A stretch of DNA of 64,000 bases from Sambucus nigra (GCA_949130495.1 OX422211.1:449545219-449609218); one strand, 5' to 3'; counted from the first letter of the stretch, positions 11,807-22,145 are shown. Program-made: numbers and translations. Notes: generated by a model from the letters alone, not told the origin.

Positions 11807-12646
11807 ATGAGTTTTGTGAAAAATCGCAATTTTTCAATGGAACGCCCATTTAATGAGGAGCCTATTTTTGAAAAAGTTCACGACCGTGCTGAAAAATTAA
11901 AAAGTTTGAATTTGAAACTTTGCAAAAGAATTAAAGTTTTGGAAAAAGAAAATTCTCTCTTTAAAATTAAGATTGAATATTTGCAAGCGTTTCAAACTCA
12001 AAGTGATATTTGTCGTGAGCACTTTGGTAATTTGTGTAATGATTTTGATTCTTTAAATATTGCCAAAAAGAAGAGTGATGAGAGAGTCCTAGTTTTAGAG
12101 AAGGAATTAAAGGACTTAAAAAATTCTAGGGTTCCCGTTTCTGCCGTCGAGGATAAAAAATTAATCGATGATTTTACGGCACGTGAAAATACTCTTAGGG
12201 ATAAGTTTGTTTTAATTGAGGGGGAGCGCAATAAACTGTTAAGTTTAATTGATAATTTGAAAAAGAAACCCCTCATATTGGAAGAGTCTAATTCTTTGCT
12301 TGAGTCAAAAAATTTGAAGTTAAAAAATGATTTGACAGGCTCAAGTAGGTTTGATAGTGATGGTAATGGCTCATCGTGTTCTCATGCTTCTAATGCTAAA
12401 GCCAAAACCATAATGTGTTTTAGAGGGTCAACTAATTCCAAGTATGTTAGAAAAGATCACACTTTAGGTGTCGTTCCACCCATTTACACATGTTCATATT
12501 GTGGTAGGAAAGGTCACCTTAGGAGATTTTTTTTTATCTTGGAAGAGGTCCTAGGAATTCGAAGTCTAGTGTTTTGTTGGTTCCCAAAACCCCTTGTCGA
12601 CGTGTTACATCCATTTGGGTTAGGAAATCACTTTTGGATACACTAG
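11807..12646 (+). CDS. Coiled-coil, CCHC gag-like protein of element A (C-end frameshifted)
   Basis: This 279-residue frame shows several heptad stretches rich in Lys, Glu and Leu (residues about 25-175, for example KRIKVLEKENSLFKIKIEYL and SDERVLVLEKELKDL). It then has a Ser-rich linker and a zinc knuckle starting CSYCGRKGHLRRF at about residue 229. The last Cys of CX2CX4HX4C is replaced by Phe beside a run of eight T, and the frame then departs from its relative in element B, so a slip or indel near 12530 is likely. The shared tail HDSSLAISY is present in another frame at about 12680-12706. A later in-frame Met (11837) is an alternative start. The role is presumably particle formation and RNA binding for retrotransposition. 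This is the only coding region of the element. Confidence 0.6.
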   Translation: MSFVKNRNFSMERPFNEEPIFEKVHDRAEKLKSLNLKLCKRIKVLEKENSLFKIKIEYLQAFQTQSDICREHFGNLCNDFDSLNIAKKKSDERVLVLEKELKDLKNSRVPVSAVEDKKLIDDFTARENTLRDKFVLIEGERNKLLSLIDNLKKKPLILEESNSLLESKNLKLKNDLTGSSRFDSDGNGSSCSHASNAKAKTIMCFRGSTNSKYVRKDHTLGVVPPIYTCSYCGRKGHLRRFFFILEEVLGIRSLVFCWFPKPLVDVLHPFGLGNHFWIH

Positions 12647-14291
12647 ATTTTAGAATAGTTGATTCCTGTTTGCTTGCACATGATTCTTCTCTTGCCATAT
12701 CATATAGATGATTGAGTTTGCACGTTTGTCATATGCTAGTTTTGCTTTGTTATATGTTTGCTACCATTGTGACATGTATTTTTTGTATATATTTTTTGAA
12801 AATTTTTTAAAAATACAAAAAGATTTTTGTTTTTTTGGTTGCACCATTTATGGATGGACACTTAGGATGACCGAGTCACAGCATTATTCCATTATTTTCA
12901 TGTGACTGTTTGATAGTGTTTTGAGACAATAGGTCAATTCATCCATGTGCTTTATAATGTTTGGAGTCATTAAGATGTAATTAAGTGTTACTTCCTACAT
13001 GTTTGACTCATGTTTCCTTTGTTGCACACATGTACGGATTTGTTTGATTATTGTGCTTATCTTATCACATGTTGGTTGGGTGTTTTCACTTCAATCTTGT
13101 CCTTAAAACGAACCAAGCGCGATAAATTTTGATAAGAAAATTGTTCATATAAAAACCGTTTTGTGAGTTTGTGTGATTTGTTTGATAACGGGTAGGGGCT
13201 GCGAAAGTTAATCATCTATCCTTTGCGCAAAAGTCACCGTTAAAAAGGACCTAAAAAATTGAGGAATTTTATTATCCGAGGTCCAAAGAGGTTAAAATAG
13301 TCCAAAAAAATTTAAAGGCAATAAAAAGATATTCATGCCAATTATGGGCCATTTAGGTTTTTGCTCCAATTCTCCAAAGTTTGAGAATTTAGATCACCTC
13401 TAAAAGAAAATATAAATGAGGGAGTTTGGTTGGAGAATTTAAAACAGGTTTGCACGTCCTTGAAATGCTTAAAAATGCGCTACATAGTTTTGGACGTTAT
13501 TGGTGTGGAAATCATTTTGACTTTGATTTGTTGATTTGCATAAGAAGATGTCATTTAAATTCAACAATTTTTTTTACACCTAAGGATACTTTTGATGTTC
13601 ATTCATTAGGGGTACACATATGCATCGTGCACATATGATTGATTGAGTTGATTTTCCTATCGAATGTGTTCACACCCATTCATTCCATTTCCATGACTTG
13701 GTTGTTTGAGTTTAAATCCATTGTGTGATTTTTGTATCATACTTGTTCAAATTGGTATCTTATTTTTGTACGAAAACTTTGAAAAATTCAAAAATAGTTT
13801 GTGAAGATTTGTTTGAGCATCTCCTTGCAAGAGCACGTTTACCATATTGTTTGATGCCATGTTTTGTTCCGTGACACCCCATTTTTGCTTCTTTGATTCA
13901 TTCTTCTCATTTGTCTATTTGGGGACATCATAAAAAGGGGGAGAAAGAATTATCATATTATGGGGGAAAGTTTGAATTTTGGGGGAGTTTTTGAGATGTA
14001 GCTTATGTTTTTATCATATATTGGTATCCATGTTTATCTGATTTCAAACTCGATATGTCATGTGGTATTTGCTTTGTCTCATGTGTGTAGGTATGAAGAT
14101 TGAAGATCAATATGTTGCACACCCTGATGAGAAAATCTTTGAGATTTGATGATTGTTGAAGATTGAAGAACAAACGATGAAGATTTAAACATTTGTATCT
14201 TTCCATCTTTAGGGTTCATGGGAGGGTAGATTTGTATAGGTCATTAGTTGATAATTCGGATATTTTTTATGTATGTACCGGCATAGACATA
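12647..14291 (+). other. Non-coding internal 3' region of element A
   Basis: No protein-like frame of note. The stretch includes T-rich tracts, a PBS-like AAATTGGTATC at 13748, and G-rich GGGGGA strings around 13940-13990 that resemble extra polypurine tracts. The matching region in element B (46670-48750) is likewise non-coding. Confidence 0.5.
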
Positions 14292-14301
14292 GGGGGAGAT
14301 T
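14292..14301 (+). other. Polypurine tract of element A
   Basis: GGGGGAGAT plus T directly precedes the 3' LTR. It is the priming site for plus-strand synthesis. The form GGGGGAGATT followed by TGT is typical, from memory, of the Sirevirus branch of Copia. Confidence 0.85.
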
Positions 14302-15333
14302 TGTAAGGACATTTTTGTCCATTATCAATTTGTATGTCGTACGCCGTTACACCGTTGAAGAAATTCAAGATCGCATCTACATCAACGGATACGAATATCA
14401 AAGTGTCTTCAACATCATAGCCTCTGCGAGAATAAACTTGGTAAAATTTTGTTTTTACGTTCCTTAATGTTCATATTTAGTATTGGGAAATTTTTATAAA
14501 ATGTTTTTTATAAAAATAAGAAGTAATGAGGCTTTTAAAAGGTTTTTAGTTTTCTGGGAAGCCGGACCAGTCCACCTCTATACCGAACCGATCCGCCACC
14601 GGACCGGTCTGCCCCTCAACCGGACTGATCCGCTTGCTGCAGATCCAGTAAACCCCGGACCAAAAGCGAACCGAAGAAACCATTTTTTAAAAGAACCGAT
14701 CCGAGGTTGGACCGATCCGCCTTCAAGCCGGACCGGTCCGCCTGGGATAAATTCGGCCAGATCTATTCGAGATTTTTTAGGCTCAAAGTTTTCTTATTTA
14801 AGACAACTTCGGGTAGTTGTTTTCCAAAACTTTTCAAGACGATTTTCAGAGTCCTAACTACTCTAAATCTTCACCTTTTTTAGTCCCAAGACTCTTTTTG
14901 ATTCACACACAAAAATCCCAATTACTTTTGTGAATCTTTTGGAACCCTAGAACACAATTTTGTTATTGTTCAACCCTTATGGAGAAGCCGTCTCTCTTCT
15001 TCATTGCTGACCACCTGGAGTTCCTGCGAGAGATTCCATCTGACACTGTTTCTAGCCGTTGCTTTGAAGGTTTACCGAAGACACCGTGCGTTACACTTGT
15101 GGGCGATTATCAGGTTGTATGTAAGTCAATGGTCTTGTAAATTCTTTAAAGTTTTAGAAATAAAAGGTTTTTCTCTTTAGATATTTTTCCTTAACTTTGT
15201 GTCGCTTGCTTTATTTGTTTATGGGTTGACACTTGCACTTTAGATGCATGATTAGGGGCTGAAATTAAATAAGTGTTCTGTATTAGAAAGTTGTGAAGTT
15301 AATCAATTATCACACGAAATTCTCGCGTTCTCA
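14302..15333 (+). repeat. 3' LTR of element A (1032 bp)
   Basis: Matches the 5' LTR throughout with scattered substitutions. Its palindrome array has four units starting at 14563, 14584, 14600 and 14621 (spacings 21, 16, 21). Their cores have decayed by C-to-T and G-to-A changes (for example CGGACCAGTCCA, CGGACTGATCCG). The TATA-like box is at 14793-14802. Confidence 0.9.
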
Positions 15334-15892
15334 GAAAAATTTGTCCATCCATTAAATTTCTTCATGTGCAAGAGTTCAACAATAAATGACAATTCCGTAA
15401 CCCCCTCTGGACAATTTTCATACAAATCGCACTGCGCCTCTTTCAAAAGTCTAGAATACTCTTGAAAATTTCCATCCGATTTGAAGACTTCTTCGGTTAT
15501 ACATTCCTCAGCATTCCTTATATTGTCATATGTGTGAGGAATACCACTTCCCTCTTGAACCATTGTAACCATGACATCTCGAGCATTCAATTCAACGGGT
15601 ATATCATCAATTAGCATATCATCCCGTAAAGAATTCATATTTCTTCCTACACTAACCAAAGTCTCTCCGTGGAAAACCCAAGCCTTATAAGTCTTGTCAA
15701 AACCATACATCTCAAGGTGATTTCTCACCATTTATCGGGTGTGGTATACTCGATTTGCATATCTCTTACACGAGCAATAGATTTTTTTGGTCCTAATGTT
15801 CTTGTTTTCGTATGCATAGTTAAGAAATCCTTCAATCCCGTCATTGCATTCTTTAGAACATCGACTACGTAAATTAATCAACTCTTATCCAT

Positions 15893-16189
15893 GATACCTA
15901 AAAATGAAAAAAACAAATGATTACCAACAATTTGATATGTAAATTCAAAAAATTTAATAGAAAACTAATTTAAATAATAAGAATATAACCCAACAATTCA
16001 ACGCACCAATTTTAATATCTACATCATTAAAAAGTCACACAATCAACATAAAAATTCAAGAAAGGAAAGAATGTTACACAATTAAAAATTCACAAAATCA
16101 ATATTTTAGTAATAATGCACCAAATATTAAGAAATGGGAGCATCCAATGCAATTAAAAAGTCACACAATCAACATTTTAGCATCTACAT
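15893..16189. other. No gene seen upstream of TNP2 start
   Basis: AT-rich sequence between the TNP2 start codon (minus strand) and the candidate leader exon. It may be intron or 5' untranslated sequence. The block AAAAAGTCACACAATCAACAT recurs here in altered form (about 16030, 16155), a minor duplication. Confidence 0.4.
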
Positions 16190-16456
16190 CATTAAGCATT
16201 TATACGTAAAAAAACTCGACCAACATACCCATTTTCATACCCGCTCAAATCACTATATTCATCTTCTCCTTTGTATGGCACGTACACTTTATCGTCAACC
16301 AATTTTTGATTACTCTTCGATATACTTTTCTTACTTTTAGCGTGATCCCGCATTGCCGAATACAATTTATGGACTCCCAATTCTATCAATTTGTTTTATT
16401 CTCTTCTATTTTCTTCAACCTCTGCCTCTCGTACTCCTTCAATGTTGTAAACATTT
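16190..16456 (-). pseudogene. Candidate leader exon of the CACTA-1 TNPA-type transcript
   Basis: From an ATG at about 16453 on the minus strand the frame reads MFTTLKEYERQRLKKIEENK, then after a one-base shift LIELGVHKLYSAMRDHAKSK and a DDKVYVPYKGEDEYSDL acidic stretch. A basic 'YE..RL..I..N...L..LG...L' start is common in second proteins of plant CACTA elements, as far as I recall. It lies upstream of TNP2, on the promoter side. In maize En/Spm the tnpA message joins an upstream exon to exons beyond tnpD, so the same layout is plausible here. Function and splicing are inference; the frameshift indicates decay. Confidence 0.4.
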
Positions 16457-16649
16457 TCTGATAAAAGATATGTAATTAGATAATAAATGAGGCATAGAGA
16501 GAGAATGAAAAATCAAGTTTATCTTTTTAGATTCTTTAAAGATCGTGATATTACTTTTTTGTGTGTACTAATATTTTTGTAAACTATAGTTTTAACTAAT
16601 GCTTGCTTTCGAGTACCACCTCATATGTTGGAGCTTGTGTCCCAATACT

Positions 16650-16955
16650 TACGGTCCATTTAATTGGCGTTGAATTTTTTTCCATGGAAAATACTCATTT
16701 TTTTACTTTTGAGGTGCTTGATTTCATATGCATTCTATTAGAAAACTACTAATAAATATGAAAAGTGTTCCATATTTTTATCAATTCACGAAAACAATTC
16801 TCACCAACTACCCAAAGAACTGATTTCCATGGAAAACTTCAAAAGTAAGACCAAATCTCCCTTATCTTTTCCACACATTTTCTTGCCTCTAATAAAAATG
16901 AACTATTTCTCAACCATTTTCCAACTTTGTAATCAATCAAACACAACCTTAGTAT
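16650..16955. repeat. Possible small hAT-like MITE
   Basis: The left edge GGTCCATTTAATTGG and the inverted right edge around AATCAATCAAACACAACC are imperfect inverted repeats of the 'GGT...TTTGATTG' type often seen in plant hAT MITEs. CCATGGAAAA occurs in both halves. I found no clear 8-bp duplication. Confidence 0.3.
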
Positions 16956-17980
16956 TTTTTATGTTAAAGATTTAGCATTTGATATGGTATTAGATGTAAC
17001 CAAAAAATAGGGCTTTGAGGTTATTAGTCCTCCTTTTTAAAAGAAATTAGCTAGCGATCTCATGATATTTTCATTTTGGTATTAGTCCTATGTAATGATA
17101 CGTGGCTTTCACTCCATTAAAGTAGGACATAAAAAATCAATAGCACAACCCACTAACTGATGCAGTTGTTAACAGTTATGGGATTTTTTACCAAAGAAAA
17201 AAAAATAATGGATGGGCTCCAAAAAGATGTTGTCGAAACAAGACCAATGCCAAAATACCTAAAAAATATATGGTATTGGATAACATTGGTGATTTTTTCA
17301 ACGGTGATGCATTTTGAATTAATTTGGGTACATTGCATATATCACAAAATAAAATAATAATCAAATAGTAGATCAAATTATTATCATGAACTACTTGCAA
17401 ATACCGTGAATTAATTAATATAAACAAACATATCAATAATTCTAACTAAAATTCACACAAACACGCACACAAATATTCTCATAAATTAGACTTAAAAATA
17501 TACTACAACAACCAATTGACAATCCGAGTTTTCAATTGGCTCACCCTCAACCTCCTATCACCACTATAAATCAACAAAAATAATCAGGAATTGCACCCAG
17601 CACGGATCTATATGTAACTCGAGTAGTAAAACAACACATATAAATCCATATATAAACGAAAAAATATATATATACTGATGAAAAAAAACATATGTACCTC
17701 GAGTAGTAAACAAACTAGAGGCTTACCTAGGGCAATGTTGATAGCTTGTGATTAGGACAATGAGGCTAGGGCGAGTGACGAGGATAAGATTCAGGTGCAC
17801 AGCCGAGCGACGAGGCTTACTTAGGGCCGGTGTGTGTGTCGGGTGAAGAAGAGAAGAACTGGGGCGTGGGTTTTTCTTTTTAGTGTCTTTTTTATTTTAT
17901 TTTTACTTGGGATTAAAAGAAGCGGGAACCTAAAATGTGAGAAGGGGGAACCCAAATATTTTGTGGCTATATCATGAAGT
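16956..17980. other. CACTA-1 promoter-side region, no coding frame supported
   Basis: No domain is visible. From 17740 to 17870 the minus strand is C-rich, unlike the AT-rich surroundings, and may be the 5' untranslated leader of the transposase transcripts. No specific promoter element could be fixed. Confidence 0.35.
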
Positions 17981-18171
17981 ATATTTTTCGAGACGGCTAC
18001 TAATTTGTCGCCTTTTTAGCTACTACTTTATGAGACGGGGAATAAAAGTTGTCTTACAAAGAATATTTTTTAATACAGTTAATTTTAGCAGTCCCAAAAG
18101 GTTAGTTTTAGAGACCAAAATTTTAACCGTCTCAAAAGGTTCCGTCTTAAAAAATACTTTTTTTTGTAGTG
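17980..18171. repeat. CACTA-1 right terminal and subterminal repeats
   Basis: Copies of GAGACGG/CCGTCTC-type motifs (about 17989, 18033, 18128, 18142) lead to the inverted terminus ending TTTTGTAGTG. They mirror the left end at 486-830. Confidence 0.75.
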
Positions 18172-18174
18172 GAT

Positions 18175-18580
18175 GTATATACATATTTTCTCATGCATCT
18201 GATTGTAGCGTGTGAGTATTCCTTTCTGCAGTTTGTTTCTATATTGTTGTATAAATCCCACTAGGAATAAGCTCACATCCCGACTTCGTTACAGGAGGTT
18301 AGGAGCGATTTCGTATATTGAGGCCGTTATACAAGTAAGTATATTTTATTCATATTTAAGTTAGTAGCTCTCTATACTTGGACTTTAGGGTGCTCCACAT
18401 GGGTCCCTCGTGTAGTTTATCTTGAAACTTGGATTGCATGCTCACAAGTGAAATGGTAACTAAAATAAAACTGGATTAGCGACATTGTATATACGTTGTT
18501 CCATTGCAGTTCACACCTAATGTCGATTCAGACCGAGTTGACTCAAAGGTAACCCATAAATCAAGGTCGGGACATTACAG
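18175..18580. other. Probable old Ty3/gypsy LTR piece, split by CACTA-1
   Basis: No gene. The stretch has LTR-like features: CCCGACTTCGTTACAGGAGG at 18274, GGGTGCTCCACATGGGTCCC near 18388, and an end at about 18578 reading GGTCGGGACATTACA, which resembles the 'TTACA' 3' ends of plant gypsy LTRs. No partner LTR is visible. Low confidence. Confidence 0.3.
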
Positions 18581-18589
18581 GGAGGAGGT

Positions 18590-19797
18590 CTTCAAACCGA
18601 TCAATGAGGGGGTGAAATTTGGAGCTTTTCAACAAATCTCTATTAGGGAAGTGGTTATGGAGATTCCCTTGTGAAGAGAATAGGTTATGGAGAAGAGGAG
18701 TTGGTGTTAGGTGGGGTTGTATGCATCTAGGTGGGGGCTGAGAGTGGGGTGACTAACTCATGGAGTAAGTTTATGGAAGCACATTGTGAAGGAGTGGGTG
18801 GATTTCTCAAGCCATACAGAGTTTCAGTTCAGAAGAGGCAAAAAAATTAGATTTTGGAAAGATAGATGGGGTAAGAATGGTTCTATTCTGGATCTATTAC
18901 CTAGGATCTTCAGTTGAAGGGAGGACTAAGATGATTTTGTGGCTAATCATGTGGAGGTGATGTGGAACCCTCAATTCAGGAGAAGACTTTGGGAGTGGGA
19001 ACTTCAGGAGGCTGATAGGTTTTTTATATTGTTGGAGTTTGTGCTCTGGACATTGGGTGGGGACGATTCTTTAAAATGGTTGGTAGGTAGGTCTGGGGTG
19101 TTCATGGTCAGTGACCACTATTCCATTCTGAGAGTTATTGGGAACCATAGTGCCTGTTTCCCTTGGAAACCGATTTGGAAGGTCAAGTCACCGCCTAAGG
19201 TGAGGTTTTTTTTGTGTATCGCAGCAAGATAGACCATTTATATGTTCGAGGGCTTGCAAAAGAGAGAAGGTTTATGGCAAGTCGATGATGGCTATGTAAG
19301 GAGGCACAAGCGAAGACCAATGTATCCTTTTGCAGTGCAGGTTGACGAGTGGTCTATGGGGTCTGTTCCTTGCCCTCACTCAGACTGCGTGGGTTATGCA
19401 TGAGTTAGTGAGGGCAATTTTAGAAGTGTGGAGCACCCCTTGTGGCTGGACGAGTGACATAATAGTGTGGCGGTTGGTACCTCGTTGCATCTTTTGGATT
19501 ATATGGAATGAGAGGATCACGAGACGTTTCGATGACATTGACACTGTGCCTTCTAGACTTCGTTATCTTTTTTTTAGCAATCTTCTTAGTTGCTATAAAG
19601 GGAGGCTTACAATTTCTACTCAAGATTTTCTAAAGTTCGTAGAGGAGCTCTACTCAGTTTAGTAGTTTTGGGTTTCCTTGATTGCGGGGTTTGCTTTCCT
19701 TATTTTATTAGCAAGTTGTCTGCTCTTTATACTTCCTATACACAGGTCCGCTCCTTTAGCGGTTGATTTCTAATACATTTACTTGTCAAAAAAATAA
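18590..19797 (+). pseudogene. 5'-truncated L1 LINE, zf-RVT and 3' end
   Basis: Plus-strand frames match the C-terminal part of plant L1 ORF2: [20 protein letters not shown], a frame break, then FRRGKKIRFWKDRWG, WNPQFRRRLWEWELQEADRF and the zf-RVT signature FPWKPIWKVKSPPKVRFFLC (to 19230). After more breaks come VWRLVPRCIFWIIWNERITR and FLKFVEELYSV, ending at 19662. The 3' untranslated end has the conserved plant L1 string GGTCCGCTCCTTTAGCGGTT and stops in TCAAAAAAATAA near 19797. Reverse transcriptase proper and endonuclease are absent. No clean target duplication was found. Confidence 0.8.
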
Positions 19798-19904
19798 GTT
19801 TTAACTTGTTGTTCTATTGGAGTGCGCCTAGTTTTGAAGGAAGTTAACCTGGACGGCCAACCAAATTTGTGTATTTAGCTTTGTTAAGATTAACACTACA
19901 TATA

Positions 19905-19950
19905 AATGAAGTTACAAAGAGCACGTGCATTGCGCGGGGTTGAAAACTAG
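19905..19950 (+). mobile_element. Helitron-like 3' terminus
   Basis: A hairpin with stem CGTGC/GCGCG and loop ATT (19923-19935) is followed about 11 bp later by CTAG and a T (19947-19951). A short GC hairpin about 10 nt before a terminal CTRR, with T next to it, is the hallmark of Helitron 3' ends. No 5' TC end was identified and no Rep/helicase is encoded nearby, so this is at best a non-autonomous or truncated copy. Confidence 0.4.
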
Positions 19951-19951
19951 T

Positions 19952-21382
19952 TAAAAATAAATTTATATAAGCTCCATTAATGATATTTTCAAGAAATAAA
20001 AATGAAAATAATCGTTCTTTTTGTCCTAACATGCCCCAACCCATTCATGATCTTTTTGTAATCCACGATGAAAAAGAAATCAGGCTTCTTAGTGATGGCC
20101 TAAAGAGAGGAAGGTCACAGGGAGGTCGGAGAATTTGTATCCTAATACAAATAGGTAACCCAATTCGGTTAGGTATCTTACCCTGCAACCCATAGGTAAC
20201 CCAAAGTCTATGATGTTTGTGAATATTGAACCTCGTATACATTCTGCTGCATTTAATATGACCCTCGAGAATGTGATTGTTCGTTGCCTTGGTGACTCAA
20301 CAATGAGTTATTCATTATTTAATGAGTCATTAATGCTTTAATCAATCATATATATAAGGTCAAAAGATATAAATTCATATTAAAGCAAAGATTCATAGTT
20401 TGGGAAATGCTTTAGAGGATTCGGCTCCTTTAAAGCCACTACACGGTTCAAAATATACTACACCACGCAATGATCACAAGTAAGCCATTTGAATACGTGC
20501 AATGATTGATTAGGTTTACTTGCGTAAAAAATTATTTAATTAATTTGTATTCACTTCGTGCCCTAGTTTTTTTTTAGTTGAGGGATGGTCTCAATGGATA
20601 GGGTAGTGGTCTTGGGCTTGCCTTTGACTTTGTATGTTATAATTTCTTTCTTGATCCATTTGGATGGAGTTATACCTGGCATATAATTTTATCATTTCAA
20701 TTCCAGTTGAAATCTGAATAAAAAGCTCGCTTTCTTCTTTGCAAACAACAGAAATAAGTATATGCAATATTTTCATGCGGAAAAATATAAAAAGTAAAGA
20801 ACCAACAGTTTGAGCCAAAAGGAGTAGAAAGCTTTTTAAACAAGTCGGAAATTCATATTGACCAATAATGCCTCGTAATTACTCATTACAATCTTGTACA
20901 ATGTACAACAGAGCTAGAAACTATCACAAGAAATAAAATTGACACATATTCTTTCAATAAAAAAAAAAGGCAAATTTAATCTCAACAAACAAATTTTTCA
21001 CATGTTAGGCCTTAAGCCATGGAATTAAGCTGAATGTAATGTCAACAATTTCCAATCCTTCCTGTGAATTTCACACAATTTTAATACCATGATACTTTCA
21101 CGTAATTCTCCCTCATCTATCCTCCATCCAAGGCAAATTTAAAATTAATAAGATCTTGTAAAAAAATATAAATTGAGTAATTCTTACATATAAACATAAT
21201 TAATTTAGCATAAATATATAACTTCATACATTTATACCAACCTTTCATTTAATAAGGGCAGCCACAAAAACCTAATCAATAAATGTGTTGGTTTATAACT
21301 TTCCACATTTTTTTGATATGTTTTAATCTGTTTGATGTGAGATTTTGAGGAATCCTCAATACAAAAAAAAAAAAAAAAACTC
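19952..21382. other. AT-rich stretch, no gene seen
   Basis: Only short, overlapping frames on both strands with no motif I recognise. A (A)18 tract sits at 21362-21379, just before the L1 insertion. Confidence 0.5.
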
Positions 21383-21398
21383 AATAAATGTGTGTTGG

Positions 21399-21808
21399 GC
21401 TATGCTCGGGTCTGTGAGGGCGCTCTTAAAGGGGGTGGAGACCCCGTGGGGTTGGTTGGGTGATAGGCGTGTGGGGCGATTAGCTCCTTACTGTATTTTT
21501 TGGACGGTTTGGAAGGAGAGGAATGTAAGATGCTTTGATGACATCAAGACTACGCCTTCGAGGCTTTGTTATCTATTTTTGGACACTCTTCTTAGTCGGC
21601 ATAAAGAGAGTTTTGCCGTCACGACTCAGGAGTTTCTTGAGTTCGTCGAGGAACTCCACATTGTATTGTAGCATGGTTTTCTATTTGTCTGGGTTTTTGG
21701 CTTTTTTTCATTTTAGCAAGTATGTTGTTTTGTATACTTCCAGTATACAAGTTCGCTCGCTTAGCGATGGGTTTATAATATTATTTATTTATCAAAAAAA
21801 TAAAAATA
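21399..21808 (+). mobile_element. Very short 5'-truncated L1 copy with 16-bp duplication
   Basis: The insert is 410 bp. It carries the end of ORF2 (RRVGRLAPYCIFWTVWKERN, then FLEFVEELHIV, stop at about 21671) and the L1 3' end (TATACTTCCAGTATACAAG, then GCTCGCTTAGCGATGGG, and an A-rich tail with TAAAAATAAA). The direct repeat AATAAATGTGTGTTGG flanks it exactly at 21383-21398 and 21809-21824. It is a relative of the copy at 18590-19797. Confidence 0.9.
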
Positions 21809-21949
21809 AATAAATGTGTGTTGGTATTAGTTCAATGGTCAAAATTTATCCAAAACAGAATTGACCATAGAAATATACCAAATAGATCTTACGATAATTA
21901 AAAATCTGAGAATTCTTCCAAAGAGATAAAACATGGGGATCTTCCTATT

Positions 21950-22145
21950 AAGTCATGTTTGAAGGGTGTATTTCCTATTAGGTCATATCACGACATTTTT
22001 TTAATAGGTCCCATTTATACATACAGTCACTGTATGTTTATAAATAGGACCTATTGGAACAAAAATCTTATTTCATGAGACCTGATGGAACAAAAAAAAA
22101 TATTAGGACCTAATGAACTACATATTTAGTAAACGGGACTAATTG
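21950..22145. repeat. MITE-like hairpin centred at about 22034
   Basis: AATAGGTCCCATTTATACATACAGT is mirrored by ACTGTATGTTTATAAATAGGACCTATT, giving arms of about 25 bp at 22010-22061. Outer traces (CCTATTAGGTCATA at 21972, TATTAGGACCTAAT at 22101) suggest a longer worn inverted repeat. No coding sequence. Confidence 0.5.

Larger units (their letters stand above)
10616..15333 (+). mobile_element. Gag-only LTR retrotransposon A (Sirevirus-like), nested in TNP2
   Basis: A complete 4.7-kb element. It has 5' LTR 10616-11630, PBS 11634-11645, one gag-like frame, a long non-coding stretch, PPT 14292-14301 and 3' LTR 14302-15333. The LTRs begin TGTAAGGACA and end CGTTCTCA. The target duplication is GAACA (10611-10615) versus GAAAA (15334-15338), one mismatch, consistent with an old insertion. 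No protease, integrase, reverse transcriptase or RNase H can be seen, so it depended on a partner for replication. Structure and PPT resemble non-autonomous Sirevirus/Copia elements and the gag-only class sometimes called TR-GAG; the lineage is inference. Confidence 0.9.
7570..15892 (-). pseudogene. TNP2 transposase of CACTA-1, split by an LTR retrotransposon
   Basis: The TNP2 domain order is readable on the minus strand. The Transpos_assoc domain starts at ATG 15892 (MDKS, then a TGA where the family has Trp) and includes MVRNHLEMYGFDKTYKAWVF. The Transposase_21 domain runs 10610-9250 with NACPNICML, CDLCVSSRYK, HLEDSRAWKTFDEQKPSF, LWNDGVRTYDA, LMWTINDFPAYAMLSGWSTK and HHNINVMHIEKNVCDN. DUF4218 covers 9242-8616 (SNISRCMNIQEKKISGLKS, VPNRAHPEASI). 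DUF4216 covers 8310-7700 (KCDWVENCMGTKVNEF), followed by an acidic Asp/Glu tail to about 7570. Introns with good borders lie at 8488-8577 and 8307-8388. The LTR element at 10616-15333 interrupts it between GWTNF and FTNLLGFL. Several stops and frameshifts make it non-functional. Confidence 0.9.
486..18171 (-). mobile_element. CACTA-1: complete En/Spm transposon with GAT duplication
   Basis: The left end begins CACTACAAAAAAAA at 486. The right end finishes TTTTTTTTGTAGTG at 18171, the inverted complement. The flanks are GAT (483-485) and GAT (18172-18174), the 3-bp duplication typical of CACTA elements. Both subterminal zones carry repeated TTTTGAGACGG-type motifs. The internal genes read on the minus strand: leader exon, TNP2, then a Transposase_24 gene. 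The span of 17.7 kb is inflated by a nested LTR retrotransposon (10616-15333) and a Copia fragment (about 5.2-6.9 kb). Both transposase genes have stop codons and frameshifts, so the element cannot be autonomous now, although its ends look recognisable to a transposase supplied in trans. Confidence 0.9.
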
